Below, one piece after another: positions 9,924 through 19,247 of a DNA stretch of 37,169 nt. The first letter of the stretch is position 1. Every line of letters begins with the position of its first letter. Under the pieces are notes generated by a model. That model saw only the letters and a list, made by a program, of their open reading frames with translations, did not search any database and had not been told where the DNA came from. Made by a program: the position numbers and the translations under genes. Source of the stretch: Prochlorococcus sp. AG-409-B13. GTDB taxonomy: Bacteria; Cyanobacteriota; Cyanobacteriia; PCC-6307; Cyanobiaceae. The stretch covers positions 1-37,169 of the forward strand of contig QCJM01000013.1 in assembly GCA_003216035.1 (NCBI GenBank), read 5' to 3'.

Positions 9924-10784
9924 TTGGCATTCTTTTCTATGAGAAGACGGGTGAGATCTCATAGCCTTTCTAGGCGAATGGCTTGGTGGGGCATATTTAT
10001 TGTGAGCGCATATTTGTGTGTGGCTCTGATTACACCTCTTTTAGTAAAAATTGGTTTTCTGCCAGAAGCTAATGGAGGGCTAGAAAATCCTATTTATTCT
10101 GCGCCATCTATCGACCATTGGTGTGGAACAGACCGTCTTGGTAGAGATGTTTGCGTGCGCACATTGGAAGGGAGTGGGGTGGCCCTGCATGTTGTTTTGT
10201 TGGCGGTTCTTTTTTCTTTGATTGTTGGCTTGCCTTTAGGGATGCTTAGTGGATATGTAGGTGGAGCCTTGGACAGAGTTTTGGTACTTCTTATGGATAC
10301 CCTCTACTCGGTTCCTGTGCTACTGCTTTCTGTTGTAATAGCTTTTTTGCTAGGCCGGGGAGTTCTTAATGCAGCATTTGCACTTTGTGTTGTTTATATT
10401 CCTCAATATTTTCGTGTTGTTAGAAATCAATCTGCACAAGTTAAGTCGGAACTTTTTATTGAAGCGGCTAAATCTATTGGTGCAGGACCTGTATGGATAA
10501 TTCGTAAATACTTATTTGGCAATGTTATTACTTCTGTTCCAGTTTTAATTACTTTAAATGCTGCTGATGCTGTATTGGTGTTAGGAGGTCTTGGCTTTTT
10601 GGGCTTAGGACTTCCTGAATCAATTCCTGAATGGGGTAATGATTTGAATATGGCTTTGTCTGCGGTCCCAACTGGGATTTGGTGGACAGCTCTGTACCCT
10701 GGAATCGCAATGTTTGGATTGGTTCTTGGGCTTTCATTCCTAGGCGAAGGAATTGAATTTTGGATTAGTGGACTTAAGGAGTGA
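9924..10784 (+). CDS. ABC transporter permease, DppC/OppC type
   Basis: Inner-membrane permease of a dipeptide/oligopeptide/nickel-type importer. It has an N-terminal helix (about 20-42), a periplasmic loop with the family motif HWCGTDRLGRDVCVRTLEGS, four or five further helices, and the cytoplasmic EAA loop (EAAKSIGAGPVWIIRKYLFGN) that contacts the ATPase. The TTG at 9924 has an AGG seven bases upstream; an ATG at 9939 is the alternative. No ATPase, second permease or binding protein is adjacent, so its substrate cannot be inferred and its partners must be encoded elsewhere. Confidence 0.88.
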   Translation: MAFFSMRRRVRSHSLSRRMAWWGIFIVSAYLCVALITPLLVKIGFLPEANGGLENPIYSAPSIDHWCGTDRLGRDVCVRTLEGSGVALHVVLLAVLFSLIVGLPLGMLSGYVGGALDRVLVLLMDTLYSVPVLLLSVVIAFLLGRGVLNAAFALCVVYIPQYFRVVRNQSAQVKSELFIEAAKSIGAGPVWIIRKYLFGNVITSVPVLITLNAADAVLVLGGLGFLGLGLPESIPEWGNDLNMALSAVPTGIWWTALYPGIAMFGLVLGLSFLGEGIEFWISGLKE

Positions 10785-10882
10785 ATTAACCAGTTGCTGT
10801 GAATCAAAGTGAGACAGAACTCTAGATAGCTTTAGAGGAAATTAATAGCGTTTCCTTGTGATGACTTGGGTTGAAAAATTGA

Positions 10883-11572
10883 TCAACAGTGCATCCTTGT
10901 GGTACGGGGGAGCCTCTCAATTATTTCTCCAAATTCATTCAGCTTGGGGTATGCTCTTTCATTGGCTGTGCACCACCTTGCGACCTCAGGATAGGCCCAT
11001 TCGAAAAGAATTTTTTCATATAAAACTTTGTCAACTCCTTCCCCATTTTTGGGTATGATTCCAGCTGACCTCCTTTGGCGTAAGGCTTCATATAGCAATG
11101 TTGATGTGGCAACTGAGACGTTTAACGATTGCACCATGCCTCTCATTGGGATAAATATTGATTTGTCCATTAATTTTTGGGCTGACTCGCTCAATCCCCA
11201 TTTCTCTGTGCCTAAAACAAATGCTGTCGCTCCAGTGAAGTCACAATCTCTATAGTCATAGGCTTTTAAATCAAGATTTGCTCCATATAATTTAAATCCT
11301 TTATCTTTAAGTTCTTTTACTGCAATTTCGATGGATTTGTGATCGTAAAGATTGACCCATTTTTGACTGCCTTGTGCTGTGCTATTGAAGGTTCTTGTTC
11401 TATTTTCACTGTTGACAGCATGTGCATTAAGCACTCCAACTGCATCACAACTTCGAAGTATTGCTGAAAGATTGTGAGGTTTCTCTACTCGTTCGAGAAG
11501 AACTGTGAGATCTCCCATGCGGGAGTTGAGAACCGATTTGAGGCGTTCAAATCGGCGAGGCAATAACGGCAT
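10883..11572 (-). CDS. trmH: tRNA (guanosine-18-2'-O)-methyltransferase
   Basis: SPOUT-class enzyme that methylates G18 of tRNA. The 229 residues carry all three SPOUT motifs: KPHNLSAILRSCDAVG (about 31-46), VLGTEKWGLS and IPMRGMVQSLNVSVATSTLLYEALRQR, forming the knotted SAM site. The N-terminus aligns full length with known TrmH (RRFERLKSVLNSR.GDLTVLLE), so the ATG at 11572 is right. That ATG overlaps head-to-head the ATG of the decayed ATL gene at 11571, so the two genes once shared a very short divergent promoter region. Confidence 0.93.
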   Translation of the reverse strand: MPLLPRRFERLKSVLNSRMGDLTVLLERVEKPHNLSAILRSCDAVGVLNAHAVNSENRTRTFNSTAQGSQKWVNLYDHKSIEIAVKELKDKGFKLYGANLDLKAYDYRDCDFTGATAFVLGTEKWGLSESAQKLMDKSIFIPMRGMVQSLNVSVATSTLLYEALRQRRSAGIIPKNGEGVDKVLYEKILFEWAYPEVARWCTANERAYPKLNEFGEIIERLPRTTRMHC

Positions 11573-11907
11573 GAATCAGAGTGATTCTTTTGGTAAAAGG
11601 GTATGGGAAGCAGGAAGGAGTTGATCAAATCCCTTTTGGGAGATTGATTACTTACGGGCAGATTGCGGATTTTCTTGAGTCATATGGATGTGTTAGGTAG
11701 GTGGGTTGGGCTTTAAGTCGTTTATCTCTTCCTTAGTTAGTCTTTTGGCATCGTGTTGTAAATGCAAAAGGTCAGATCTCTATGAGATATTCGAGAGATG
11801 GCTCTGATTGGATCTAGCTGGAGCTTTTGGTTTCGGAAGGTGTATCAGTCGGGAAAGATTTTAAGGTCCCATTAAAAAAATTGCGTTGGGAGCTGAAAAT
11901 TTTTTAA
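11571..11907 (+). pseudogene. Decayed alkyltransferase-like (ATL / MGMT DNA-binding domain) gene
   Basis: Reading from the ATG at 11571 gives MNQSDSFGKRVWEA. After a one-base frame change near 11612-11628 it continues IPFGRLITYGQIADFLESYG, then VGWALSRL, WHRVVNAKGQIS and ELLVSEGVSVGKDFKVPLKKLRW. This is the MGMT/ATL winged-helix domain, with WHR in place of the alkyl-accepting PCHR, as in ATL proteins that flag O6-alkylguanine for repair. The second frame holds three TAG stops, at 11692, 11734 and 11815; the first and third, and possibly the second, stand where glutamine (CAG) is expected. The frameshift plus stops make it a pseudogene, apparently young because the rest of the domain is intact. 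Confidence 0.85.
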
Positions 11908-11995
11908 TTAGGCATGCTTAGCAAATTTAATGTTGAAATTTTGCTGTAGACGTCTTTTTTGCTACAAGCTACCTATTGATTGAGTTGATCCTTAC

Positions 11996-13330
11996 TTGAG
12001 TTTTGAAAGCGCCCAAACACCTGGCCTCTTGTCTAGGAGGGCTGCTTGGGAAGTTTTGCAGGCTGTTTCAGCAGGGGCTTTTGCTGAAGTGGCATTAGAT
12101 CGTGTTTTTGCTAGGCACAAAATTATTAATGAGGACAGAGGTTTGGTTATGGAAATCGCTTATGGGGCTATTCGGCAGCGCCAATTGCTGGACTCATGGA
12201 TTGATTTCTTAGGCAAGGTGCCTATTAAAAAACAACCCCCAATGTTGAGGTGGCTATTGCATGTAGGGCTTTATCAGATTCTCAAGATGGAGCGTATTCC
12301 TGCCTCCGCAGTGGTAAATACAGCTGTTGAATTAATAAAGTCAAGCAAGTTGGTAAGACTTGCGCCTGTTGTTAATGGGATCTTGCGAGCAGCTGTCAGA
12401 GTTAGGGATGAAGGGGGGCACCTCCCTTTGGTTGATGGCTCAGCAGAACGACTGGCTCAAAGTGAATCAATTCCAGTTTGGCTTGCAGAACAATTAATTG
12501 TGTGGAGGGGGCTCGAGGGGGCTTTGAAGGTTGCAAAAGCTTCTAATAAGACACCCCCTTTAGACATAAGGGTAAATAGGCTCCGCGGGAATCCAGAAAG
12601 TTTACGGCAAGCATTCAATTCTGTAGGTATTGAGAGTATTGAGATCAAGGGCTGTTTGTTTGGGCTGCAGGTTGCCCTTGGATCGGGCGATTTGCGTAAT
12701 TGGCCTGGATATAAACAAGGGCAATGGTGTGTTCAAGACCGCTCTGCTCAATGGGTGGCCCCGCTTTTGAATCCTTTGCCAGGACAGCGTGTGTTGGATG
12801 CCTGTGCAGCACCTGGAGGGAAAGCAACCCATTTAGCAGAACTTATGGGAAATAAAGGAGAGATTTGGGCTGTGGACCGCTCTTTAAAACGAATAAAACT
12901 ATTGGAGATGAATGCACTTCGCTTAGGTCTTACTTGTCTTAAGACATTGATGGCAGATGCTTCTTCATTGAGGGAATCGAAACCTGAGTGGAGAGGTTAT
13001 TTTCAGCGAATCCTTTTAGATGCTCCATGCTCAGGTTTGGGCACTCTTGCGCGACATCCAGACGCCCGATGGAGGGTCACTCCTTCTAAGGTCGCCGAGC
13101 TAGTTGGCGTACAAGAAAAGTTGCTTGAGGGTCTTTTATATGTGTTGAGCCCAGGGGGGCGGATTGTTTACTCGACGTGCACTATTCATCCTGATGAGAA
13201 TAGTCGCCAGGTGGAGAGGTTTATGACTCGTCACCCAAATTTGACCTTAAAGGATCAGAAACAGATTTGGCCTGATTTAGATAATAATGGTGATGGATTT
13301 TATGCGGCAATTATAGAACTTGAGGATTAG
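11996..13330 (+). CDS. rsmB: 16S rRNA (cytosine-967-C5)-methyltransferase
   Basis: Two-domain RNA methyltransferase of 444 residues. An N-terminal NusB-like helical RNA-binding domain (about 10-150) is followed by a Rossmann methyltransferase with the SAM motif VLDACAAPGGKATHLAE, the catalytic DAPCSGLGTLARHPDARW (cysteine of motif IV) and YSTCTIHPDEN (cysteine of motif VI). The start is a TTG at 11996: an in-frame stop lies 13 bases upstream and no ATG exists before the conserved SRRAAWEVLQAV segment. The downstream gene is convergent. Confidence 0.93.
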   Translation: MSFESAQTPGLLSRRAAWEVLQAVSAGAFAEVALDRVFARHKIINEDRGLVMEIAYGAIRQRQLLDSWIDFLGKVPIKKQPPMLRWLLHVGLYQILKMERIPASAVVNTAVELIKSSKLVRLAPVVNGILRAAVRVRDEGGHLPLVDGSAERLAQSESIPVWLAEQLIVWRGLEGALKVAKASNKTPPLDIRVNRLRGNPESLRQAFNSVGIESIEIKGCLFGLQVALGSGDLRNWPGYKQGQWCVQDRSAQWVAPLLNPLPGQRVLDACAAPGGKATHLAELMGNKGEIWAVDRSLKRIKLLEMNALRLGLTCLKTLMADASSLRESKPEWRGYFQRILLDAPCSGLGTLARHPDARWRVTPSKVAELVGVQEKLLEGLLYVLSPGGRIVYSTCTIHPDENSRQVERFMTRHPNLTLKDQKQIWPDLDNNGDGFYAAIIELED

Positions 13331-13446
13331 TTTGGCTTGAATTATTTAACAATGATTGTTGCAGCTATATTTTTTAAGTGTTGAGGGTCCTAGAAGTAGA
13401 GTTTCGTGAACTGCAGATTTAAATCTTAAAAAATAAGAAGTACTGT

Positions 13447-15297
13447 TTAAATGCTTTCTTCTTTTCTGGAGTTGGTGAGCATTTTAGTTTTTGGTTTCTC
13501 TGGAAACTTCATGGCTGGTATTTCCCCTGTAATTCTGGACATGAATTGTTTCCACGCCCAGGCCGCCTCTCCACTGCCACTACTTGTTTTTTTATTGTTA
13601 TCAAATCCGAACCATATCCCTGTTGTTAACTGTGGAATCGAACCTATGAACCAAAGGTCCCTTCCCCCTTCTGATGTGCCTGTCTTGCCTGCTACTGGCC
13701 TATCTTTGAGTGCAGCTGCAATGCCTGTGCCTTCTTTAACTACTTTTTGCAGCATCCAGTTGAGAGTATCTGCAACCCCTTTTTCAAGTGCAAGTTGAGG
13801 AGGACTGCCATCTTTTTCTTTGCTCCATAAGAGAACTTCTCCTGGGCCATAAATTTGTTCAATAGGGCTTGGCTTTATATAAATACCTCTGTTGGTTACC
13901 CCTGCATAAGCAGCTGTCATTTCGAGGACTGTCTGTTCATATGCACCTATAGCTAGTGGATAGTAATTACCTAATGCACGGGTATTACCCACCCCAAGTT
14001 TATTTGCTGTTGAAATAACTTTGTTAAACCCTACCTTTTCTAGAATCTTTACTGCAACAGTATTCAGAGAGTTTGTGAATGCATCAGAGAGTGATACTGG
14101 CCCGAAGTATTTATTGCCAAAGTTTTTTGGACAATATCCATTCCAGCATTGTGGTGTATCCACAAATATGTCTTCGGGTGTGAAACCTTCAGTTAGGGCA
14201 GCAGCATAGGGAAATAGCTTGAATGTTGACCCTGGGGAGCGAAGGGCTTGTGTGGCTCTATTGAATTGATTGCTTCTGAAGTCTTTACCACCTACGAGAA
14301 CTCTTACTAATCCGGTTTTGGGTTGGATCGAGACTATTGCACCTTCCATATTTGGCGGACCATATTTGCGAATGATCTCCTGTGCATCCTTTTGCCATTT
14401 TAGATTTAGACTAGTTTGAATTGTGATACCTCCTAATTCAAGTTGTTCTGGGTTTAGCATTAGGGGTAATTGTTGGGATACCCAGCTAGTAAAAAATGGT
14501 GCAGAACTATTGAAGTATTTAGGTATGGTGGGTTTCAGTTTGAGAGGGCTGGTTAGAGCTTTTAGGTATTCTGATGATGAAATAAATCCTTCTTGAAGCA
14601 TCTTTCCCAGAACTACTTTGCGACGCTCAATTGCAAGTTTTGGATTAACCAGTGGGGAGTAAAGTGAGGGAGCTGGTGGAAGACCTGCTATCAGGGCTGC
14701 TTCCTCGAGAGTTAGTAGAGAAGGTGTTTTAGTGAAGTAAACCCATGCAGCATCTGCAATGCCGTATGCACCTGAACCAAGATATACATTATTTAAATAT
14801 TGTTCGAGTATCTCTTCTTTACTTAATTGCTTCTCAAGTTTATATGCAAGAGCTGCTTCTTTGATTTTTCTTGTAAGAGTCTTGTCTTGACTTAGGAAGA
14901 TTGTACGAGCTAGTTGTTGGGTAATTGTGCTGCCTCCTTCTTTTACTGCTCTTTGCCTGAGGTTGGTTATAAGTGCTCTGCTAATGCCCCATAAATCAAC
15001 ACCATTATGTGCATAGAAACGACGGTCTTCTGCTGCAACAAATGCATCTTTGATAAGGTCAGGCATTAAACCTTTTCCTACTTTTTCTCTTGTGGCAGGA
15101 CCGAGTTTTTGAATAATTTGTTGATTACTAGAGAGAAGCGTGATCGTACCTGGACGAGCAAAATTATTCACTTTTTCTACATCTGGGAGTAGGTCATCAA
15201 TCCTTTCTCCTATGAACCTTTCAGTAAAGGCAGATAATGAACCTATAGCTAATGAGAATGTTGCAATTAAAAGCCAATTCTGGCTTTTTGGATTCAC
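13447..15297 (-). CDS. Class A penicillin-binding protein (PBP1A type)
   Basis: Bifunctional peptidoglycan synthase, 616 residues. An N-terminal membrane anchor (about 8-26) precedes the GT51 glycosyltransferase domain (about 60-240; catalytic E90 in AAEDRRFYAHNGVD, then GGSTITQQLARTIFL and the second-Glu region KEEILEQYLNNVYLG). The transpeptidase domain follows with S357-T-F-K360, S410-L-N412 and K538-T-G-T541. All catalytic residues are present. Its ATG overlaps the chlG stop by four bases (ATGA), so it is coupled to chlG. Confidence 0.94.
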   Translation of the reverse strand: MNPKSQNWLLIATFSLAIGSLSAFTERFIGERIDDLLPDVEKVNNFARPGTITLLSSNQQIIQKLGPATREKVGKGLMPDLIKDAFVAAEDRRFYAHNGVDLWGISRALITNLRQRAVKEGGSTITQQLARTIFLSQDKTLTRKIKEAALAYKLEKQLSKEEILEQYLNNVYLGSGAYGIADAAWVYFTKTPSLLTLEEAALIAGLPPAPSLYSPLVNPKLAIERRKVVLGKMLQEGFISSSEYLKALTSPLKLKPTIPKYFNSSAPFFTSWVSQQLPLMLNPEQLELGGITIQTSLNLKWQKDAQEIIRKYGPPNMEGAIVSIQPKTGLVRVLVGGKDFRSNQFNRATQALRSPGSTFKLFPYAAALTEGFTPEDIFVDTPQCWNGYCPKNFGNKYFGPVSLSDAFTNSLNTVAVKILEKVGFNKVISTANKLGVGNTRALGNYYPLAIGAYEQTVLEMTAAYAGVTNRGIYIKPSPIEQIYGPGEVLLWSKEKDGSPPQLALEKGVADTLNWMLQKVVKEGTGIAAALKDRPVAGKTGTSEGGRDLWFIGSIPQLTTGIWFGFDNNKKTSSGSGEAAWAWKQFMSRITGEIPAMKFPEKPKTKMLTNSRKEESI

Positions 15298-16247
15298 AAT
15301 GCTTGGATCAATGTGCTATGCCCAATAGCTAATGCAGTAACCAGCATCCCTAAAATGAGAAAAGGTTGGGCACTTGCTTGATATTTAACATCAAATGATA
15401 GTGGATCTCGAAGTAACCATATATCTTGAAAAGTTATTTGAGGAATAATTAGTAAAACAAGAATTACAGATGCTAAATGCTGGCCAATTGTTATAAGAAC
15501 TACAACCATTGCCAATTGGAATATATCAATCATTCCGGCACTTATCCAGCTCGCATTCTTGATACCAAAGACTACTGGCAAAGATTGCAGGCCTAGAGCT
15601 TTGTCACCTTCGACACTCTTGAAATCATTTATTACTGCTATTCCAAGTCCAGCAAGGCTATAGGCAAGCGTTAATAGTGCAGTAGGCCAAGTAAGTTGTC
15701 CAAATAAAGCTTGGCCAGCCCACCAGGGGAGTGCAATATAACTAGCACCAAGAGCATAGTTTCCAAGCCAACCGTTCTGCTTTAGTTTTAGGGGAGGTGC
15801 TGAATAAATGAAACTTACAAATGATCCACCTAAAGCAAGTAATAATAATGAAGGTGTTGAGTGTTGTGCCCAAAGATCAAGTCCATATCCAACAGCTAAG
15901 CCTGATAACAACAAAACCCATATTTGAAGTTTTACTTGCCCTAAAGAAATTGCTCCGGAAGGAATTGGCCGATTTGGTTCATTTATAGCGTCAATTTCTC
16001 TGTCGTAATAGTCATTGATCGTTTGTGTGTACCCCGCCAGTAGGGGGCCACTCATAATCATGCAAGCAATTGCTGCTATTACATCAGCTAAACGCCAGTG
16101 ATAATTACCACTTGCAGCTGCGCCACAAATTACTCCCCACAGAAGAGGTATCCAAGTTATAGGTTTCATAAGCTGCAATCGCAGCTTCCAAATATTTGTT
16201 GTCTCAGAGGCCCCTTTGATACCTAGGAGTTGACGTGCATCGCTCAC
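15294..16247 (-). CDS. chlG: Chlorophyll synthase
   Basis: UbiA-family prenyltransferase that esterifies chlorophyllide with phytyl or geranylgeranyl diphosphate in the thylakoid membrane, the last step of (divinyl) chlorophyll synthesis. The 317 residues contain many membrane helices and the two Asp-rich, Mg-diphosphate-binding motifs: INDYYDREIDAINEPNRPIP (about 77-96) and INDFKSVEGDKALGLQSLPV near residue 205. The second motif, with GDKALGLQSLPVVFG, is characteristic of ChlG/BchG rather than other UbiA members. It lies 10 bases downstream of the petP-like gene and overlaps the PBP gene by four bases. Confidence 0.95.
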   Translation of the reverse strand: MSDARQLLGIKGASETTNIWKLRLQLMKPITWIPLLWGVICGAAASGNYHWRLADVIAAIACMIMSGPLLAGYTQTINDYYDREIDAINEPNRPIPSGAISLGQVKLQIWVLLLSGLAVGYGLDLWAQHSTPSLLLLALGGSFVSFIYSAPPLKLKQNGWLGNYALGASYIALPWWAGQALFGQLTWPTALLTLAYSLAGLGIAVINDFKSVEGDKALGLQSLPVVFGIKNASWISAGMIDIFQLAMVVVLITIGQHLASVILVLLIIPQITFQDIWLLRDPLSFDVKYQASAQPFLILGMLVTALAIGHSTLIQAL

Positions 16248-16257
16248 TTTTTGAGCC

Positions 16258-16491
16258 TCAACCTCGACCTATTTCTGTGTCAAAGAACCAGCTAGTTGTG
16301 CCATCGCTGAGTTCTAGGACTACTCCAATCCCCCCACCATCAGTCATTTTGTAAGACAAGACTGTTCCCCGGGGATCATTTGACAATTGTCTAAACAGAG
16401 GGGTGGGAATTCGATCTCGGACTAGGTCCAGATCAACTTTCACTTTGCTTCCTATTCTATTAATAGTGGCAGCCTGGGCCATGGTCTGCAA
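16258..16491 (-). CDS. PetP-like DUF2862 protein
   Basis: A 77-residue soluble protein: IGSKVKVDLDLVRDRIPTPL, then GTVLSYKMTDGGGIGVVLEL and the C-terminal TSWFFDTEIG. This SH3-like pattern (RDR, KxTDGxGIGVVxxxxDxTxxWFF) matches DUF2862, whose characterised member is PetP (Ssr2998), a peripheral subunit of the cytochrome b6f complex that affects linear electron flow. The function here is transferred by family resemblance. An internal ATG at residue 4 is possible. It heads a three-gene minus-strand unit with chlG and the PBP gene and is divergent from hisF. Confidence 0.82.
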   Translation of the reverse strand: MQTMAQAATINRIGSKVKVDLDLVRDRIPTPLFRQLSNDPRGTVLSYKMTDGGGIGVVLELSDGTTSWFFDTEIGRG

Positions 16492-16539
16492 GTCTTAGGT
16501 GCTCGCGCAACATTAACAGTCGCCTCTGCTTAAACCCTA

Positions 16540-17313
16540 ATGGTTGCACTTCGTTTAATCCCTTGTCTTGATGTTGCTAATGGTCGAGTGGTTAAAGGCG
16601 TCAATTTTGTTGGCCTTCGGGATGCAGGCGATCCGGTTGAGCTGGCTTGCACGTACAGCAAATCTGGGGCAGATGAGCTGGTCTTCTTAGATATAGCTGC
16701 TAGCCATGAAGGTAGGGAGACTTTGGTTGAGTTAGTGCGTCGGACAGCTGAAGCAGTAACAATACCTTTTACAGTCGGTGGTGGAATTGGTTCAATAGAG
16801 GGAATTACAGAGCTATTGAGGGCTGGAGCTGACAAGATCAGCTTGAATTCTTCTGCGGTAAGAAATCCCAAAATTATCTCTGAAGGTGCGGCTCGATTTG
16901 GTTGTCAGTGCATTGTGGTGGCGATTGATGCAAGGAGAAGAACTTCATTGGAACCAGGTTGGGACGTTTTTGTAAAGGGAGGTAGAGAAAATACGGGTTT
17001 GGATGCTGTGAAATGGGCCAATAAGGTTGCAAAGCTTGGTGCAGGAGAAATACTTCTTACTTCAATGGACGGAGATGGTACCCAAGCTGGATACGATTTG
17101 GAATTGACTAGAACGATTGCTGATGCAGTGCCAATTCCTGTGATCGCTTCTGGTGGCGCTGGATGTATTGATCACATTGCTGAAGCTTTTACTAAAGGCA
17201 AAGCTTCAGCTGCACTTTTGGCTTCATTGTTGCATGACAGTATTTTAACTGTAGAGGAAATTAAATTGGATTTAATGCGGCGATCTTTACCTATAAGGCC
17301 AATGGAACCATAA
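16540..17313 (+). CDS. hisF: Imidazole glycerol phosphate synthase cyclase subunit
   Basis: TIM-barrel subunit that uses ammonia from HisH to convert PRFAR to imidazole glycerol phosphate and AICAR, in histidine biosynthesis. Both catalytic aspartates are at their classic positions, D11 ([13 protein letters not shown]) and D130 (VVAIDARRR). Phosphate-binding loops TVGGGIG (about 78-84) and VIASGGAG are present, and [15 protein letters not shown] lies between. Its 257 residues are full length. No other his gene is nearby, as is normal in cyanobacteria, where the his genes are scattered. Confidence 0.97.
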   Translation: MVALRLIPCLDVANGRVVKGVNFVGLRDAGDPVELACTYSKSGADELVFLDIAASHEGRETLVELVRRTAEAVTIPFTVGGGIGSIEGITELLRAGADKISLNSSAVRNPKIISEGAARFGCQCIVVAIDARRRTSLEPGWDVFVKGGRENTGLDAVKWANKVAKLGAGEILLTSMDGDGTQAGYDLELTRTIADAVPIPVIASGGAGCIDHIAEAFTKGKASAALLASLLHDSILTVEEIKLDLMRRSLPIRPMEP

Positions 17314-17400
17314 GCGTTTGCTTTTTGTTCTTTAATGAGATTCCAATCCTTTGCTTAGGAGGTAAAAGGTGACTTTGCTAAAAACAAAAGGAGAGTTCTG

Positions 17401-18102
17401 ATGAAGCCTGGTGATTCCCAATCTGTGGAGAATTTGTTTAATGATTTAGCACCAAGCTATGACTTGTTTAATGACTTACTTAGTTTTGGATTGCATAGGG
17501 TCTGGAAAAGACAGCTTTTGACTTGGATGCAACCAATTGCTGGAGAGAATTGGTTAGATGTTTGCTGCGGAACAGGTGATCTTGCACTTTCTTTAGCTCG
17601 ATTTGTAAGGCCAGGAGGCACAGTGCTTGGCATTGATTCAGCAGCAAAAACTTTAGAAATAGCGAAAAAAAGGGCGAAAAAAAAGCCTTGGCTTCCATTG
17701 TCTTGGATGCAAGGAGATGCTTTAGATACTGGTTTGCCTGATAATCATTTTGATGGTGCGGTAATGGCTTTTGGTTTGCGTAATATTGTTAACCCAATTG
17801 ATGGGCTTAAGGAATTACATAGAATATTAAAACCGGATGCAAGAGCAGGGATTTTGGATTTCAATCCATTAATTAAGAACTCTTTGCAAGGTCGCTTTCA
17901 GACATTTTATTTGCGCCAGGTTGTTGTACCGTTGGCAGCTCAAGCAGGTTTTAGAGATCATTACTCTTATTTGGAGGAGAGCTTGAGAGTATTCCCGCAA
18001 GGTTCCACTCAGGAGAGCTTGGCTTTGGAAGCTGGATTTAAAAAGGCTTGTCATCGAACTTTGGCTGCAGGACAGATGGGAGCCTTATTAATTCATAATT
18101 GA
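17401..18102 (+). CDS. menG: 2-phytyl-1,4-naphthoquinone (demethylmenaquinone) methyltransferase
   Basis: UbiE/MenG-family SAM methyltransferase, 233 residues. In cyanobacteria it performs the final ring methylation of phylloquinone, the photosystem I cofactor. It opens with the family N-terminus VENLFNDLAPSYDLFNDLLSFGLHRVWKR, followed by the SAM motif WLDVCCGTGDLAL (about 51-63), GDALDTGLPDNHFD and AMAFGLRN-like VMAFGLRNIVNPIDGL. A purine-rich aaaaggagag tract about ten bases before the ATG at 17401 is a good ribosome-binding site. It follows hisF by 87 bases. Confidence 0.93.
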   Translation: MKPGDSQSVENLFNDLAPSYDLFNDLLSFGLHRVWKRQLLTWMQPIAGENWLDVCCGTGDLALSLARFVRPGGTVLGIDSAAKTLEIAKKRAKKKPWLPLSWMQGDALDTGLPDNHFDGAVMAFGLRNIVNPIDGLKELHRILKPDARAGILDFNPLIKNSLQGRFQTFYLRQVVVPLAAQAGFRDHYSYLEESLRVFPQGSTQESLALEAGFKKACHRTLAAGQMGALLIHN

Positions 18103-18217
18103 TACCTTTCAACTTCGATAATGGGAAATTTATGTAATTCAACTTAAATAACCCTAAAAGGTCAATTATCTTTGATTAACTATATTGATGTTGAGGAATT
18201 TATTGATTACAGATCAT

Positions 18218-18700
18218 TTATTTTTTATTTAAAATCCATTCTAATTTATGATTCTCTTTGGATTGAGTCCTCCCTAGGATAATTAATGGAATCGTGAAAT
18301 CTAAGCATTCTACTGAATATTTATATTGATTAAATAGCTCTACATAGCGCCTGAATGTCCAGCCATGATTACCCTTCTCTTGAGAAGCCCAGCAATTCCT
18401 AAGTGCCCTATGAAAGTCTTCCATACCGAACTCTTGCCAACACTCTTGAATCGCTAGTAAAGGATCACAACCAGAATTAAGAAGCTGTTGATAGAGGATT
18501 AATTCAGGGGCCTCTGCTGAATTGTCTGGAGGCATACGATGAGTCAATTCATATAGCTTTATTTTCTCTAGTCTTAACCAGCATCGATTCAGGAGGAAAA
18601 CTGGATGGCTTAAAGACCAAGGCTTTCCTCTTAGATTTTTTAACTCTGATTGAAGGATTTGATTATGTTGACTTGTCAGGCTTTTGTGAACTTGGTTCAT
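18218..18700 (-). CDS. Conserved-looking hypothetical protein
   Basis: A 160-residue soluble protein rich in W, L and charged residues, predicted all-helical. Segments include HPVFLLNRCWLRLEKIKLYELTHRMPP and ECWQEFGMEDFHRALRNCWASQEKGNHGW. No signal peptide, membrane helix or known motif is visible and I do not recognise the family. It converges with menG and begins at an ATG at 18700, with an AT-rich, apparently promoter-bearing gap behind it. Confidence 0.65.
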   Translation of the reverse strand: MNQVHKSLTSQHNQILQSELKNLRGKPWSLSHPVFLLNRCWLRLEKIKLYELTHRMPPDNSAEAPELILYQQLLNSGCDPLLAIQECWQEFGMEDFHRALRNCWASQEKGNHGWTFRRYVELFNQYKYSVECLDFTIPLIILGRTQSKENHKLEWILNKK

Positions 18701-18981
18701 CGAGCTGGCCTTGATCAGTGTTGATGCTTATATAAATTCTACGATAAAAAGAGTATCAGTCCATGTTTTTTATTCCTTGATGTTTAGGCTTGATCTTGTG
18801 GGCACTTTTTCATTACCATAGAAAAATTGAAAATGATAATATACACTAATCTTATGTCAAGAACTTTTCCTGTTGAGGTTTTGATGTTAGATATGAATGC
18901 AAAACAAAAATATTAACATGGCTTTTGATATGGCCTTATAAATTTTGCTAGTATTTTATAAAAATGCCCATTCTTTTTTAA

Positions 18982-19161
18982 ATGGATTTATTTGCTCCCG
19001 AACCAATTGATCAAGTTGTTTCTGAAGGGATGGATTCTGATGGGAGCTCTATTCCTCATGAAATGTTGAGTCTTTATAGAGAGTCCCTTGATAAAGAAAT
19101 TGCCAGAAAACTTTCTGGTATTAATAATCAAAGTGGAATCATGTTGTTCGCTATGGGTTAA
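18982..19161 (+). CDS. Small acidic protein, unknown function
   Basis: A 59-residue ORF beginning MDLFAPEPIDQVVSEGMDS, with a central segment HEMLSLYRESLDKEIARKLSG that looks like an amphipathic helix. An ATG start, composition unlike random AT-rich sequence and its place at the head of a same-strand run of small genes make it plausible. No family is recognised. Confidence 0.5.
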   Translation: MDLFAPEPIDQVVSEGMDSDGSSIPHEMLSLYRESLDKEIARKLSGINNQSGIMLFAMG

Positions 19162-19247
19162 AGCATTGTCAACTCAGTATTTTTAACCGAATGTTGATTG
19201 ATGCTGGTTGGGAAGGCTTGAACTCTAAGAAAATCCAATTTTTACTC

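Noticed and set aside
16530-16871. Minus-strand ORF overlapping hisF
   Set aside because: It lies antisense to the highly conserved hisF N-terminus and has no independent support.
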